The notes: generated by a model from the letters alone, not told the origin. 64,000 bases of DNA from Salvia splendens (GCF_004379255.2 NC_056033.1:43426719-43490718), one strand, 5' to 3'; positions 46,801 to 57,452 are shown, counted from the stretch's first letter. Numbers and translations are program-made.

Positions 46801-48950
46801 TTGAATTCACATGTGTAGTCGTGAACTGAGCGGTTGTTTTGCTGGCAGCATTGGTACTGTTGAAATAATACCTGGTCATAGTCAGCAGGAAGGTATTCAT
46901 CAACAATCATGCCTCTCATCTTCCGCCAAGTACAAACACGAGCTTTCCCTTGAAGTTCTCTGTCACGAAGTTGTCTGTCCCACCAAGCAGCTGGGCTGGA
47001 TTTTAGACGACACGCAACCATAGCAGCTCGTTTTTCGTTAGGTACCTCAACATGTTCAAAGAACCTATCTACATCCGTAACCCAATCGAGAAAAGCTTCA
47101 ATATTGAGGGTTCCATTGAATGAGGGAATGTCAATCTTCAGTCTGAACTTCGATGCCCCCTTTCTCCCAGTTCCCGTTTCGTGATTATGTGTGATGTCGC
47201 CACGTGGACGACGATGGGCCTGCATTCGGATGTTTCTCCTTCAAGAAGCAGATTCATCAATGCTTTCCTCTGGATTGTCCGACGAATCAGATGTTGAATG
47301 TTGCAATCTCTTTGATTTCAATGTAGCCCTGGACCAATTAGAGCGACGAGAACGCTCAGAATCAGTTGACTCGACCTCAGATGGTTGTTCCTTGCGTCCC
47401 ACCCTACGGTAGTGGCGCTGGTTCTCCCTCCTGATCCTGTTAACCCTAGATGACAAACCTACATCCATCTATAGAATCTCCAGCCTTTGAGTTATTCCTG
47501 CAATCTGCGTTTGAATGGAATCAAAACGCCGATCGAGGTGTTGCTCCAAGCGGTGCAACATCACGCAATCCCCCTTGGTCATGGATCCGTCTTTGTGATC
47601 ATGGCCGTAGAGATTGGAAGCTCCAGAATCGCCAACCATAACTGATACCACCTGACACAGAGTAGACACAGAGTAGCGCAGGGCAAGGGATCGAAGGATC
47701 CAAGAATAAACTTTATAAAATCTGGTCTATCCCTTTACAGCAATTGACGTCCTTATATAGACATATAAGAACCCGAACAGCTAAAGGAAACAAATAACTA
47801 TTCCTAACATCAAAAGGAAACAAATAAAATAACTATTCCTAACAGCAAAAGGAAACAAATAAAATAAATACTAACAAAAAGATAACTATGGAAATAAGAT
47901 AGCAAAATAACTATGGAAATTAGATAGCAAAAATAACTAATAATAAAAAGATATCTATTAAGAATCTGGAGTCCCGGCTTGTTCTGCGTCACAAACAAGA
48001 AGCAATTTAGAAAAAGGAATATGGTCTGGGAATGCTCTATCGTTTACATGATATTAGATGAGCATGTTTTTCCTCTCTCAGTAATTTAGAAAATTCGAAA
48101 ATTCGACTGGGTGTGAGGAGGCACTGCTTTTAAAAAACATGAGTGTGAGATTCGGCAGGGTGAATTTGACATTGAAATGCTATTTACCCTTCACTGGTAC
48201 TTTTGAGTTCACACAATGAGTGGATTTGTTTATTCTTTATAATAATATCTAATAAGTCATAATTATTCTGCTTTACAGCATGCATATCGTGATGGTCGTC
48301 TAGAGGAAGTTGTCCTCCGCCATCTTGGAGCTGAAGATGGAAATACCGTTATTGCGAAAGATATTAGGTAAACCTTTTTCTTGCCCTGATTTATTTGCTC
48401 CCTTTTGCCTATTTCCTGATGTTTGCTTATCATCTTACGGAAAGATAGATGGCGTAGGAATGGGATGACCTTTCCTACGGCATTTCTGATCTCATGGATG
48501 GTTTAATTGAACATTCGGAATTGCGACCTTATGAAAGAACTTTCATTCCCAAAAGTGTGGGATTGGATACTTCTTCCTTCCATGATATTATGTATGTAAG
48601 ACGAATGAGTATAAAATTTTGTTATCTACATGGCTATAAATATTACATCAATATTTTTCGTGGAGATAATCTACACCTACTTTAGTTTAATCTTGAGTTT
48701 ATGAACTGGAGTGTATTTTTAACAATCAAAATTGAGACAAGAATCAATACTCAATTATTGCATTCCTGGAACTCAAACATTATAGAGCATGTTTTAAGGA
48801 TTATTTTAAATTCCTAACTTCTTACCAATACTATGCCTTCCTTTCATACCAAATTCCTCAGTCTTATTCTCTATTTATCTACTCATTAACAATTGTGCTG
48901 CGTATACTTTTAGGCTCTCTGATTTTCTTAGTAATATGTGGATAAGATGA
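37802..48950 (+). CDS. MKRN: makorin RING finger E3 ubiquitin ligase
   Basis: Six coding exons (37802-37812, 38848-38935, 39025-39785, 39862-39931, 48279-48367, 48914-48950) join to 1056 nt, giving 351 residues. The first coding exon has only 11 nt (ATG TCT AAA CG), spliced to the CCCH domain. Domains in order: two CCCH fingers ([19 protein letters not shown] and [19 protein letters not shown]); a serine-rich linker; a third CCCH ([19 protein letters not shown]); the makorin Cys/His segment ([12 protein letters not shown]); a C3HC4 RING (CSVCLEKIL ... [10 protein letters not shown] ... CPICRK); and a fourth CCCH ([16 protein letters not shown]). Makorins bind RNA and transfer ubiquitin; the targets here are unknown. 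Intron 4 (39932-48278, 8.3 kb) holds an antisense Gypsy element. All splice sites remain GT-AG and the frame is intact. Confidence 0.92.
39932..41704 (+). other. makorin intron 4, left part
   Basis: AT-rich intron sequence before the Gypsy insertion, with no coding frame or repeat I can identify beyond a short AG run near 40133-40145. Confidence 0.6.
41710..42035 (-). repeat. 3' LTR of the Gypsy element
   Basis: 326-bp LTR with TG...CA ends. It is shorter than its partner by a small duplication of GTAGACACAGA-like sequence at the other LTR's inner edge. It contains a CTATTCCTAACA-type direct repeat (41850-41895). Confidence 0.9.
42036..44042 (-). pseudogene. Gypsy integrase, interrupted by a hAT element
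   Basis: The zinc-binding part ([15 protein letters not shown] ... [10 protein letters not shown]) lies at about 43655-43910. The catalytic core (DLSMDFI, then [10 protein letters not shown], then the C-terminal part with [13 protein letters not shown]) lies below 42953. The 680-bp hAT element and its 8-bp duplication separate them. A frameshift and a TAG (in the HPQTDG*TEVV segment near 42630) add further damage. No clear chromodomain was recognised. Confidence 0.88.
42954..43633. mobile_element. hAT-type non-autonomous element nested in the Gypsy integrase
   Basis: The 680-bp element begins CAGTGATGTT and ends CAACACTG, with a perfect 8-bp duplication GTTGGGAC at 42946-42953 and 43634-43641. 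Both are hallmarks of hAT elements. Subterminal sequences are rich in GGGTCG/CGACCC motifs on the two sides in opposite orientation. It has no transposase. Confidence 0.95.
44043..45296 (-). pseudogene. Gypsy reverse transcriptase and RNase H, broken
   Basis: Reverse transcriptase motifs are visible ([29 protein letters not shown]). The catalytic motif reads YFNDILIY instead of YFDDILIY, a G-to-A change that removes a metal-binding aspartate. A TAA lies upstream in [10 protein letters not shown] near 45076. RNase H follows ([31 protein letters not shown]) and ends early in [11 protein letters not shown] near 44228. Confidence 0.88.
45297..47669 (-). pseudogene. Gypsy gag-protease region, broken
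   Basis: A coding remnant starts near 47669 (MSTLCQVV) and continues in a second frame from 47468 and a long frame 45771-47225. The gag capsid ([12 protein letters not shown] ... [12 protein letters not shown]) is followed by a CCHC knuckle ([15 protein letters not shown]). The protease active site reads [11 protein letters not shown]; this D-G-G form is usual in several plant Gypsy lineages. The protease segment is duplicated in tandem (45482-45805 and 45806-46129), so the frame runs through one copy into another. Confidence 0.88.
45482..46129 (-). repeat. 324-bp tandem duplication inside the Gypsy protease
   Basis: Two copies with a 324-bp period differ at only a few positions. Each encodes the protease C-terminal part ([16 protein letters not shown]). 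Such duplications usually come from slippage or unequal exchange. Confidence 0.9.
47653..47991 (-). repeat. 5' LTR of the Gypsy element
   Basis: 339-bp LTR starting TGACGCAGAAC on the minus strand. It is closely similar to 41710-42035 apart from a few substitutions and the inner-edge duplication. Confidence 0.9.
47997..48278 (+). other. makorin intron 4, right part
   Basis: About 280 bp of intron after the Gypsy element, ending in a normal acceptor (GCTTTACAG) before exon 5. Confidence 0.7.
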
Positions 48951-51092
48951 CCAATGCATTAAGGGATCTAGAGACTGCTCTCAGGTTGGTATCTTTATTT
49001 CCTCGACCCCTATATGTTGTTTGTACTTGGACTTGTGTGTTATTTGTGTTTCTTGATGGTTTTAGTAAATTATATTTAGGTCGTGTTCTGTATTTTCTTC
49101 AGTTTTAATATTAAAAAATATAACTAAACCGGTCCAATTTTATCCTAAACAGAAACTTGTAATTTTGCCCTTCCATATTTAAAATCCTTGGTCCGTCCTT
49201 GTCTGCTCTCCAATACCAATGATTGCTCAGGCATTGCACTCACAACTTGTAATATTTTCATGTGCTACAGCTTGAAATCATCAAGTAAAATGACTTATAT
49301 ATAAACTGCAGCTTCAGCTTTATTTAATCATAGTACATGACGTTGTACATCTCAGGCTTTTTGTATCATTCAGGCATGTGTCCAGCTAAAAACTACAAAG
49401 TTGATGGATCAAGAGTGCTTTTGCTAAGGTTGGTAGATCAACACTCTTATTTGATGTGGATGTTTGATCTGCCTTCTTTTTGGTTAAGAATTCTACTTAT
49501 CATAAATTCATAAATGAAACGATAACGGGGGATGGATGAGGGGGCATGAGTAATCAACATTGTAAATTAGAAGTAACCAACATTCGGTTGGAAGTTCGTT
49601 CTTCCCTTTCTGATGCTAATGACAAACTACTTATCCTTGTTTGCAATTTCAGATAAAAATAGTCTTCCCCTCGAATGCAGCATCCGGTTCCAGGTTCCAA
49701 CTTCCAAGATTCGTTGCAGTCTTGGCATATACCGAATTTTGAATGTATCAAAGACTGAAATAATATGTGGAATCTACATCGATGTGTGGGGTAGTAGTAA
49801 TTGTGTGGATTATAGGCAATTTTCCTATTCTAAGATCACTGAGATGACTAATGCCATGCAATATGGCTGGTTTGAAATAAGAATTAATTGAGATTGTGCT
49901 GAATTAGCAATCTTTTTTTGTGGCACATGATTGTGGATGTTACAGGTTAAAATGTACTGATGTACATGAAGGATTGTAAGACATTTTTAAATGGGGCTAT
50001 GAGGTTTTATTAAATAACTTATGCTCCAGATTTATCCAGACACTGTAAATAAGTGTGTCAGACTTTTAAAAGAAGTTACAGTATTATTCATTATTGTGGT
50101 GATAAGAGTTGGCGAAAATGTGATATGGAGGTGTCTATTGGACACCATATTAGTCCACTGTCGTGTCCCACGGTGGGCGCCGTTGTGACCCACCATCATC
50201 GCTCGTGGTTGTGTCCCATTGGTGGTCACCACTGTGGGCCTTGGGTTGTGATTGGTAGTTAACTGTCACTTAAATGATGTTTGGTTTTCTTGATAACATA
50301 ATATTCGTATTATCAAGATATTATCTAGGATTAAGCTATGTGATTATTTTAGTAGAGGAAGGTTGACTTTAATTAATTATCACATGATTATTCATCTATA
50401 ATTTGAATTGTGGTATTCAATCTGGTATATCAAACACACTATGTATAACTCTGGATAAAATAATATGCACTTTAGGTTCGGCATGAGTTTTAATGCAAAA
50501 TTGAGGAAGTAAGAAAGAGGTAGAGAGAAAAAGTAATTAAAGTATTGTTAGTGAAGAATGGGTTACACCTCATTAGAGTGAAAAGAGTTTCTAAAATTGA
50601 AAAGTGCACATTCTCGTAGGACGAGGGTATAAGGATTTAGTATTGTTCTTAATTTTTAAAAATATTATCAGGAGTCCTTGAACTAAGGGTTACTTCATCG
50701 GCTATCCTTTTGCAATATTTTCGGCCGAAAATGCACCGAAAAATGAGATGAGTATTTTCATATTTTTACTTTTATGAGGTGTCAGCATCATGATGATTTT
50801 CAGATGTGTTAGCATTAGAGAGAGTAGTTTGTAAAGATTTTTTTTATAGACCTTTCCATCTTCCCACCATTTTCACTTCTCTCTCACAACAATACCCTTC
50901 CATCTTTCCCCTCTCACCTGCAACAAAACCCCTCCATCTTCCCTCTCTCACCTCCAACGATTCAGAACTCGATGACATAAAAGTGTAATTGTAAAGGAAA
51001 GCATCAAAACGAAAGACAAGATCACAACCTTCGAAAATACAACGAGCTAGTGACGTAACCCCACGCAATAAAAAACCCTTGAGCAAAAACCG
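48951..51092. other. intergenic region downstream of makorin
   Basis: No gene or intact transposon is recognised in about 2.1 kb. The first few hundred bases should hold the makorin 3' untranslated region. A GC-richer stretch at about 50130-50260 with GGACACC/GGTGTCC and CCACGGTGGG-type inverted motifs may be a transposon relic, but no ends were found. The open frame at 49613-49891 has no recognisable domain. Confidence 0.45.
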
Positions 51093-51100
51093 ATCTTTAG

Positions 51101-51830
51101 CAGTGTTTTAAAAATCGGTTTGGACTGGTCCAGCTGCGAACCGGTGCTAATGCCGGTCCGGTTCACCATATAAAGTCGTTAGGAGGTTGGACCGTTTTGA
51201 ACCGGATGATCTGACCGGGAACTGCCAACCAGTTGAACCGGTTTTTTAGATTTTCAACACTTTTTCAAAAATTTGAATCCAATGGGACTCGAACCATAGG
51301 CCCCATGTGTGTAAGTCCAACTCTATTACCATTCGACCACTTCAATTGTTGTGATATAATAGTAACTTTAATTATTCTTATAGTCAATGAATAAATTTTC
51401 ATCCATTCTATGATTAATTATTATTTTTATAAATTGATTAATTAATCATGATTAATTGTAAATAAAGTATGTTAGTTATATGTGTTATCTAATAAACTTT
51501 AATAGTAATTTATCCCACTAAATTTAAATATTGTCATATATATCTTTACTTAAACATAAATTTTAATTTATTAGGTATAATATTTATATTTCACTAAAAT
51601 TGAATTATACTTATCCTCAATTAAGTTTTTATAAATTCATTAAATTATATATATAATATGAATTTGATCAAAACTATATTTAATTATATAATAAATTTGA
51701 TATATTTATATAATATATATTTAATTATATGCTAAGTAAACGATCCAATCAGTGGTTGGATCGGTCTGATCAATTGACCGTGAACTAGTAACTTCGCGAT
51801 TTGCTTTCCGGTCTGATTTTTAAAACATTG
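51101..51830. mobile_element. hAT-type non-autonomous element with a tRNA-like core
   Basis: The 730-bp element begins CAGTGTTTTAAAAATCGG and ends with the near inverted copy CCGGTCTGATTTTTAAAACATTG. It is flanked by a perfect 8-bp duplication ATCTTTAG (51093-51100 and 51831-51838). Subterminal parts repeat CCGGTTC/GAACCGG motifs. The middle is very AT-rich and non-coding. Confidence 0.93.
51286..51342 (-). other. tRNA-like (SINE-like) segment inside the hAT element
   Basis: On the minus strand TGGTCGAATGG resembles a polymerase III A box and GGTTCGAGTCC is a perfect B-box match, about 30 bases apart. The part between does not fold convincingly as a full tRNA by eye. It is most likely a captured tRNA or SINE fragment, not a working tRNA gene. 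Confidence 0.5.
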
Positions 51831-51838
51831 ATCTTTAG

Positions 51839-52120
51839 AGAGGGGAGAGAGGAATTGAAGAATTTGGAGTAGGTGAGGGCGGAAGAGAGAAGGAGATATG
51901 ACGAATACTTTTTTGAGGGAAGAAGCAAACGACGTCGTAGGGGGCTTAACTACTCCACACGCCAATTCATAATTTAACTATAAAAAAAAGTTCAATAGAA
52001 CTAGTAGTTTCGTTTTGTTTTCCCTCTCCGTTTGAAAGGAATTGCAATCCTGCCCTAACAAAATCCCCCAATTCATTGGTGATCATCCCTACCGCCAATT
52101 CATACATTCACAATTTCTGT
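51839..52120. other. former promoter and leader of the SYF1 pseudogene
   Basis: About 280 bp between the hAT element and the SYF1 start codon, pyrimidine-rich near the start. No promoter motif was fixed. Confidence 0.4.
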
Positions 52121-55100
52121 ATGTCGATTTGTGAGGAACTCCACCCCACCGAAGAGGACTACCTCCACGAAGAAGAGGTACTCCGAAACCCCGACAACCT
52201 CAAATTGTGGTGGCGGTATCTAATCGCCCGGAGCGACGCGCCATTATCTACGAGCGAGCTCTCAAAGCCTTGCCCGGCAGCTACAAGCTGTGGCACGCCT
52301 ATCTCCGCCAGCGCCTCCAGATTGTGAGGAATCTACCGATTACTCACTCGCTGTATCAGACGCTCAACAACACTTTCGAGCGAGCGCTCGCCACGATGCA
52401 CAAGATGCCGCGCATTTGGACCATGTTTTTGCAGTCTTTGACTCACCAGAAGCTGATTACTCATTCGACCGTGCATTGTGCGCGCTTCCGGTTACTCAGC
52501 ACGACCCAATTTGGGAGTGTTATCTGCTCTTCGTTTTGCACAAGGGCGTGCTCATAGAGACTTCTCTAAGAGTGCATCGGAGGTACTTGAAGTATGATCC
52601 CAGTCATATTGAGGATTTTATTGACTTCTTGATTAATTCGGAGCTGTGCAGGTGGCTGGAATTGTGTGATTTGTGGAAGACCACCACTTTTACTCCATAA
52701 AAGGGAAGACAAAGCATCGACTGTGGCTGGAATTGTGTGATTTGTTGACTCAGCACGCAACTGAGATATCGGGATTGAATCTGGATGCACTAATTAGAGG
52801 AGGGATTAGGAAGTTCACGGATGAGGTGGGGAGACTTTGGACATCTTTGGCAGATTATTATATCAGGAGACGCCTTCTTGAGAAGGCCAGAGATGTCTTT
52901 GAGGAAGGGATGACCACAGTAGTTACAGTCAGAGATTTCAGTGTTATATTTGATGCATATTCGCAGTTTGAGGACAGTGTGTTGTCACTTGTCAATCAAA
53001 TTGATAAATATGGATGACAGTGATGAAGATGGGAATGAGGATGACATAGGAGAGGATGATAGGTTGGATATTGAGATGTTGAGGAAGAGGATTGGCTGTT
53101 TTTGGTTGATGGATGACAAGGATGTGGATATGCGGTTGGCGAGGTTTGAGCATCTGATGGACAGGAGGCCAGAATTAGCTAATAGTGTGCTTTTGAGGCA
53201 GAACCCTCACACCGTGGAGCAGTGGCATCGGTGAGTTAAGCTTTTTGAAGGGGATCCTACAAAACAAATTTTGACTTACACAGAAGCTGTGAGGACCGTG
53301 GATCCCATCAAGGCTGTTGGGAAACCCCATACTCTGTGGGTTGCCTTTGCTAAGTTGTATGAGAGTCATGGAGATGTTTCAAATGCCCGAGAGATTTTTG
53401 AAAAGGCTGTGCAGGTTAATTACAAGGCTGTCGATCATCTAGCAAGCATTTGGTGTGAATGGGATGAGATGGAGTTCAGACACAGAAATTTAAATGGTGC
53501 TCTGGAACTGATGCACTGTGCTACCACGGAGCCGTCTGTTGAGGTCAAGAGGAGAGGTACTATTTCATTGTTCTCTTGCATCCAAGTTATACTACTAGTA
53601 CGTTTTATTACTCTATGCTGTGCTGATTTGGTGAGTCTAGTACTGAACTGACATGGAAGTAACATTTCTGTAGCTATTTTATTCGTTATTACATGCCGGG
53701 ATGAAAGTGGGACATTTGTAATACTAATATGCATCTTTTGCTATCTTCATTCCCAGGTTAATCTGTCACATCTAGATGTGAAGTAAATCATATAGCAAGG
53801 AATAACACAATAATTTAACGTCCCCCTCCCCCTACAGGCTACATGAAAAATTTTTAGTGACCATTTGTTTCTCTAGATTACTCTTGACACAATTATGAGC
53901 ATGTGTTTTTGGCTAGTCTTGACATCTTTTGTGACCCAGCAAGCAAAACCTTGAAACACATTACTTCCTTCCCTCAAATTTTAAAGATCATTGTATTATT
54001 TGGTGGATAAATTTCTCTAGTTACTTCACTAGCAAATTATATACTTTAGTAAAAGAAGGGCTGCAAGTATGTCAGTGGATTGCGGTAGTTCCCAGCTGCC
54101 GCTAACCAGAGGTTTTGTATGTCAATGCATTCAACTTAAAGTCTGCTAGTCTTTTTTCCTTTCACTGCTTATCTTGAATTTTACATATTCATCATTTATT
54201 CAAATATCTTCCTGTTTTGCCTGATTGCCTCTGAATCACAATAAACTTGTCATGGCCTCTGTTAATAGAAGCATATAAGCATTGGAAACGTTGTTTTGTG
54301 GATTATGACTACAAGAGTTCAAAAAAATTTATTTTAATTGTTTTTCTTTGCATCACTGCATGTTTTTTTAGGCAAACTAAGATGCATTTTATTACACTTT
54401 TTTCATAATTGATATGATTCGATTTGAATGCTTATTGATCTTACTCTTCTATAGTGGCTGCCGATGGAAACGAACCGGCGCAAATGAAGGTTCATAAATC
54501 CCTTAAGCTTTGGACATTTTATGTGGATTTGGAAGAAAGCTTGGGTACCTTGGAGTCGACTCGTGCAGTTTATGATAAAATACTGGATCTAAGAATAGCT
54601 ACCCCCAGATTATCATAAACTATGCAATAATTCTAGAAGTAAGTACTAATCTCTGGTAGCAGCAGTGCTCTTACTCCATTCTCGATTTACCTAGACTGAG
54701 AATATTTCTCTTCTTTTATTGTCCAGGAACACAAGTACTTTGAAGACTCATTTAAAGTTTATGAGAGAGGTGTAAAAATATTTAAGTACCCACACGTGAA
54801 AGATATATGGGTCACATATCTTTCCAAATTTGTTAAGAGATATGGAAAATCAAAGCTGGAACGAGCTCGAGAGATATTTGTGAAGGCAGTTGAAGAGGTA
54901 TGTTGATTCCTCATGCACTATAGATTGTAGACCTGTAGATGATTCCCTCTGCTCTTTTGCAATTCTTTTGATTACTAGTCCTATAACTTGCAAAACTGTT
55001 TTGAGTCAGTTCCATTTTGTACGTAGGTTTTAAATGATTTTTCTTCTGACTTTTGTTTTTGGGGGACCAAAGTCGTTTTGAATAACTGCTGCATTTCATT

Positions 55101-56451
55101 CTTAAGTCAAGACTTACATGGTATGCTTATATCTTGTTTGGCTTTTAAGTTTCTTCAGTCTTCGGTGACCATTTCTTATAAGCTTCCAGATTACAATGGT
55201 GGAAGCTTATGAGCTCTTTCACATATTTAAGATTGTCCCCACTTTTTGGGCCAAAAGTAAAAGGAAAAATAGAAGAACGGTCTTATTTGGAAAACTTGGT
55301 CATGTTGTTTTCCTATGCCCTGATACAGATTTCTGTATTATGGCAAACCTTGGGTTTTGGTACTATAATCACTATTCGTTGCAAACTAATGACGCTTTGC
55401 ATGTTTTTCTATTCATATATAGGAGCCTGTGTTAATCCTTGAACAGCATCTTTTTTTGTGTAAATGTGCAAGCTTGCATTCTCTTGCATAGTTGTATTTT
55501 TATACCTTCAGAGATGTTGATTGATTATAAATCATTTCTCCCTTGATTAGGCTCCTGCAGAATCAGTGAGACCCTTGTATCTTCAATATGCTAAGTTGGA
55601 GGAAGACTATGGTCTGGCTAAAAGAGCAATGCAGGTGTACGATCAGGCTACAAAAGCTGTCCCACCTAATGAGAAATTGGGCATGTATGAAATATATATT
55701 GCCAGGGCAGCTGATATATTAGGTTTACCAAAAACAAGGGAAATTTATGAGCAAGCTATTGAGTCATGACTGCCAGACAAGGATGTAAAGGTCATGTGTT
55801 TGAGATATGCTGAACTTGAGAAGAACCTTGGTGAAATTGATCGTGCTCGTGCATTAGACAAGCATGCATCACAGTTTGCTGATCCAAGATCTGATCTTGA
55901 CTTCTGGAACAAGTGGGAACAATTTGAAGTGCATCATGGAAATGAGGATACATTCCGGGAGATGCTCCGAATCAATAGAAGTGTTTCTGCTAGCTATAGC
56001 CAGGTAAATATCAATGTTACAGGCTTATATAGAAGTGCTTCTCCTAAACTGTTGTTTGTATTTGCAGACGCACTTTATCCTACCGGAGTATTTGATGCAA
56101 AAGGACCAGATGCAGACACTGGACGAAGCTAAGGATGTTCTCAAAAAGGCAGGCGTGGGTGAGGATGAAATGGCTGCACTTGAGAGGCAATTACTGGACA
56201 CCACAAATGACACGAGTAGTATATGATTGGGATTCGTGAGTGCTGGTTTGCAGCAAAATGGAGAGATGATGGCAAATAGAGAGGATATTGAGCTTCCAGA
56301 AGATGAGGAGATAGCACAGAAAGAAGTTCCAGATGCAGTATTTGGAGGGTTGGTGCGGAAGAGAGACAAAGCAAGTGATTGCGAAAACAAAGACAAGGAT
56401 GGTCATGTAGGTGCCTTGGAGAGAATAAAACGAATGGGACGAGGCGCCTAG
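52121..56451 (+). pseudogene. SYF1: pre-mRNA-splicing factor SYF1 (XAB2 homologue), unprocessed pseudogene
   Basis: Exons (52121-53556, 54455-54638, 54727-54897, 55551-56003, 56068-56451) cover nearly all of SYF1, a HAT-repeat scaffold of the NineTeen complex in the spliceosome. Clear segments include LKLWWRYLIA, RKFTDEVGRLWTSLADYYI, YPHVKDIWVTYLSKF and EIAQKEVPDAVFGGL. Lesions: frame shifts near 52228 and 52450; a replaced stretch at about 52650-52680; a shift near 53010; TGA after QWHR near 53232; a one-base shift in the C run near 54605; TGA after QAIES at 55767-55769; and TGA near 56224. Introns and splice sites are kept, so this is a duplicated gene that decayed. SYF1 is essential in other eukaryotes, so an intact copy is expected elsewhere. 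No shortened protein seems likely to work. Confidence 0.9.
53557..54454 (+). other. SYF1 pseudogene intron 1
   Basis: A 898-bp intron with GT-AG ends between VEVKRR and AADGNE. Nothing else was recognised in it. Confidence 0.7.
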
Positions 56452-56695
56452 ATTCATGTATGTTTGCAGTTATTGTATAGTACATGAAATGGAATTTTGT
56501 TGAGTAGATATTTGGTTTCATCTATAGAGTATATGCTTCTTTCCTTTTGGAATCCCATAAACAAACCCCCCCTCCTGTCCATAAAGTTAGTTTAAAATAC
56601 AATTACAACGATCCACATGGCATATCTATGTGTCAAGGTGATAGTTTGAAGGGCAGATGGGTGTAATTGAACTTGATTCTATTGATATTTACTCC
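56452..56695. other. spacer between SYF1 pseudogene and Harbinger element
   Basis: AT-rich sequence of about 240 bp, presumably the old SYF1 3' end. Nothing else seen. Confidence 0.4.
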
Positions 56696-56698
56696 TTA

Positions 56699-57380
56699 GA
56701 GCATCCACAATAGTGAACGTCCCGGCGGATGTCCGACCGGCGAGCGGGTCGTCCGTCCGGGACGTCCACTATTGGGGAGGACGAGCGCGCGACGGACAAG
56801 CCAAACGGATGAGAGGTCGTCCGTCGGATAAGGCGCTCGTCCATCGGCTTGTCCGCTATTGTGGGCGCTCGACGGACGAGAACATTTTTCATTTTTTTTT
56901 TAATTTCAACTCTATATATCCGGTTCGTTGCACTTCATTTCATTTGCACAATAGACCGGCTAACGCATGCACAACAATCATAAAAAATAAAGGCCTTAAA
57001 CAAAAACATATCATACAGTTGGGCCGGAGGCACTCCGCCCGCCCGGACACCCAGGCAAGGGGGCGTCGCCCCCCTTGACCCCCTTGACTCGCTAGCGGCA
57101 AACTATAAAGATTCAAGGCATACTAACATGTACTTTGTTTAAATTGTTGTTTTTTGTTGCATTGTATTATTTTAATTTTTTTTTATTTAAAAATTATTAT
57201 TGCACTTTCTCCGTCGTATTCGTGTCGAAATTTTAATTCCGTAATTGCGTATTTGTAAATTTGTGAATTTTTATTATTGTGCTGGTCCGCCAGGATGTCC
57301 TAGTGCTTGTCCGCTATTGTACATTAGGATGTCCGATGATGTTTTGGGATGTCCCTGTGGGGATATCCATCCTGATGCTC
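56699..57380. mobile_element. PIF/Harbinger-type non-autonomous element next to a gene start
   Basis: The 682-bp element begins GAGCATCCACAATAG after TTA (56696-56698) and ends GGATGGATATCCCC...-type sequence read inward from GATGCTC at 57374-57380. The right flank reads TCT, so the 3-bp duplication is imperfect. The left subterminal part is full of GGACG/CGTCC motifs. Inside is a CTCTATATATCC box followed by GTTGCACTTCATTTCATTTGCAC, the leader shared with the other Harbinger pieces here. Its right end lies only about 70 bp upstream of the start codon at 57453. Confidence 0.75.
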
Positions 57381-57452
57381 TCTCATGTATAAGTATATGA
57401 ACGAAGAGGGTTGGGTGTTTTATTCACAAAACCTACTTCCCATCTCTCCGCC

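Larger units (their letters stand above)
41710..47991 (-). mobile_element. Ty3/Gypsy LTR retrotransposon in makorin intron 4
   Basis: The 6282-bp element is flanked by CAAAC at 41705-41709 and 47992-47996. LTRs are 41710-42035 and 47653-47991. On the minus strand the 5' LTR is followed two bases later by TGGTATCAGTTATGG (47636-47650), an initiator-Met-type primer-binding site. Gene order is gag, protease, reverse transcriptase, RNase H, integrase, as in Gypsy. It is oriented against makorin, so its own signals lie on the other strand. Many stops, a 324-bp duplication and a nested hAT element show it is dead. Confidence 0.95.

Noticed and set aside
45771..47225. The Gypsy protease D-G-G active site as a disabling mutation
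   Set aside because: ILIDGGS is the normal form in several plant Gypsy lineages, so it is not counted as a lesion.
49613..49891. A 92-codon plus-strand frame as a gene downstream of makorin
   Set aside because: No start context, no domain, and composition like the flanking intergenic DNA.
51286..51342. A functional tRNA gene
   Set aside because: The A box is imperfect and I could not fold a full cloverleaf with an acceptor stem. It sits in the core of a hAT element.
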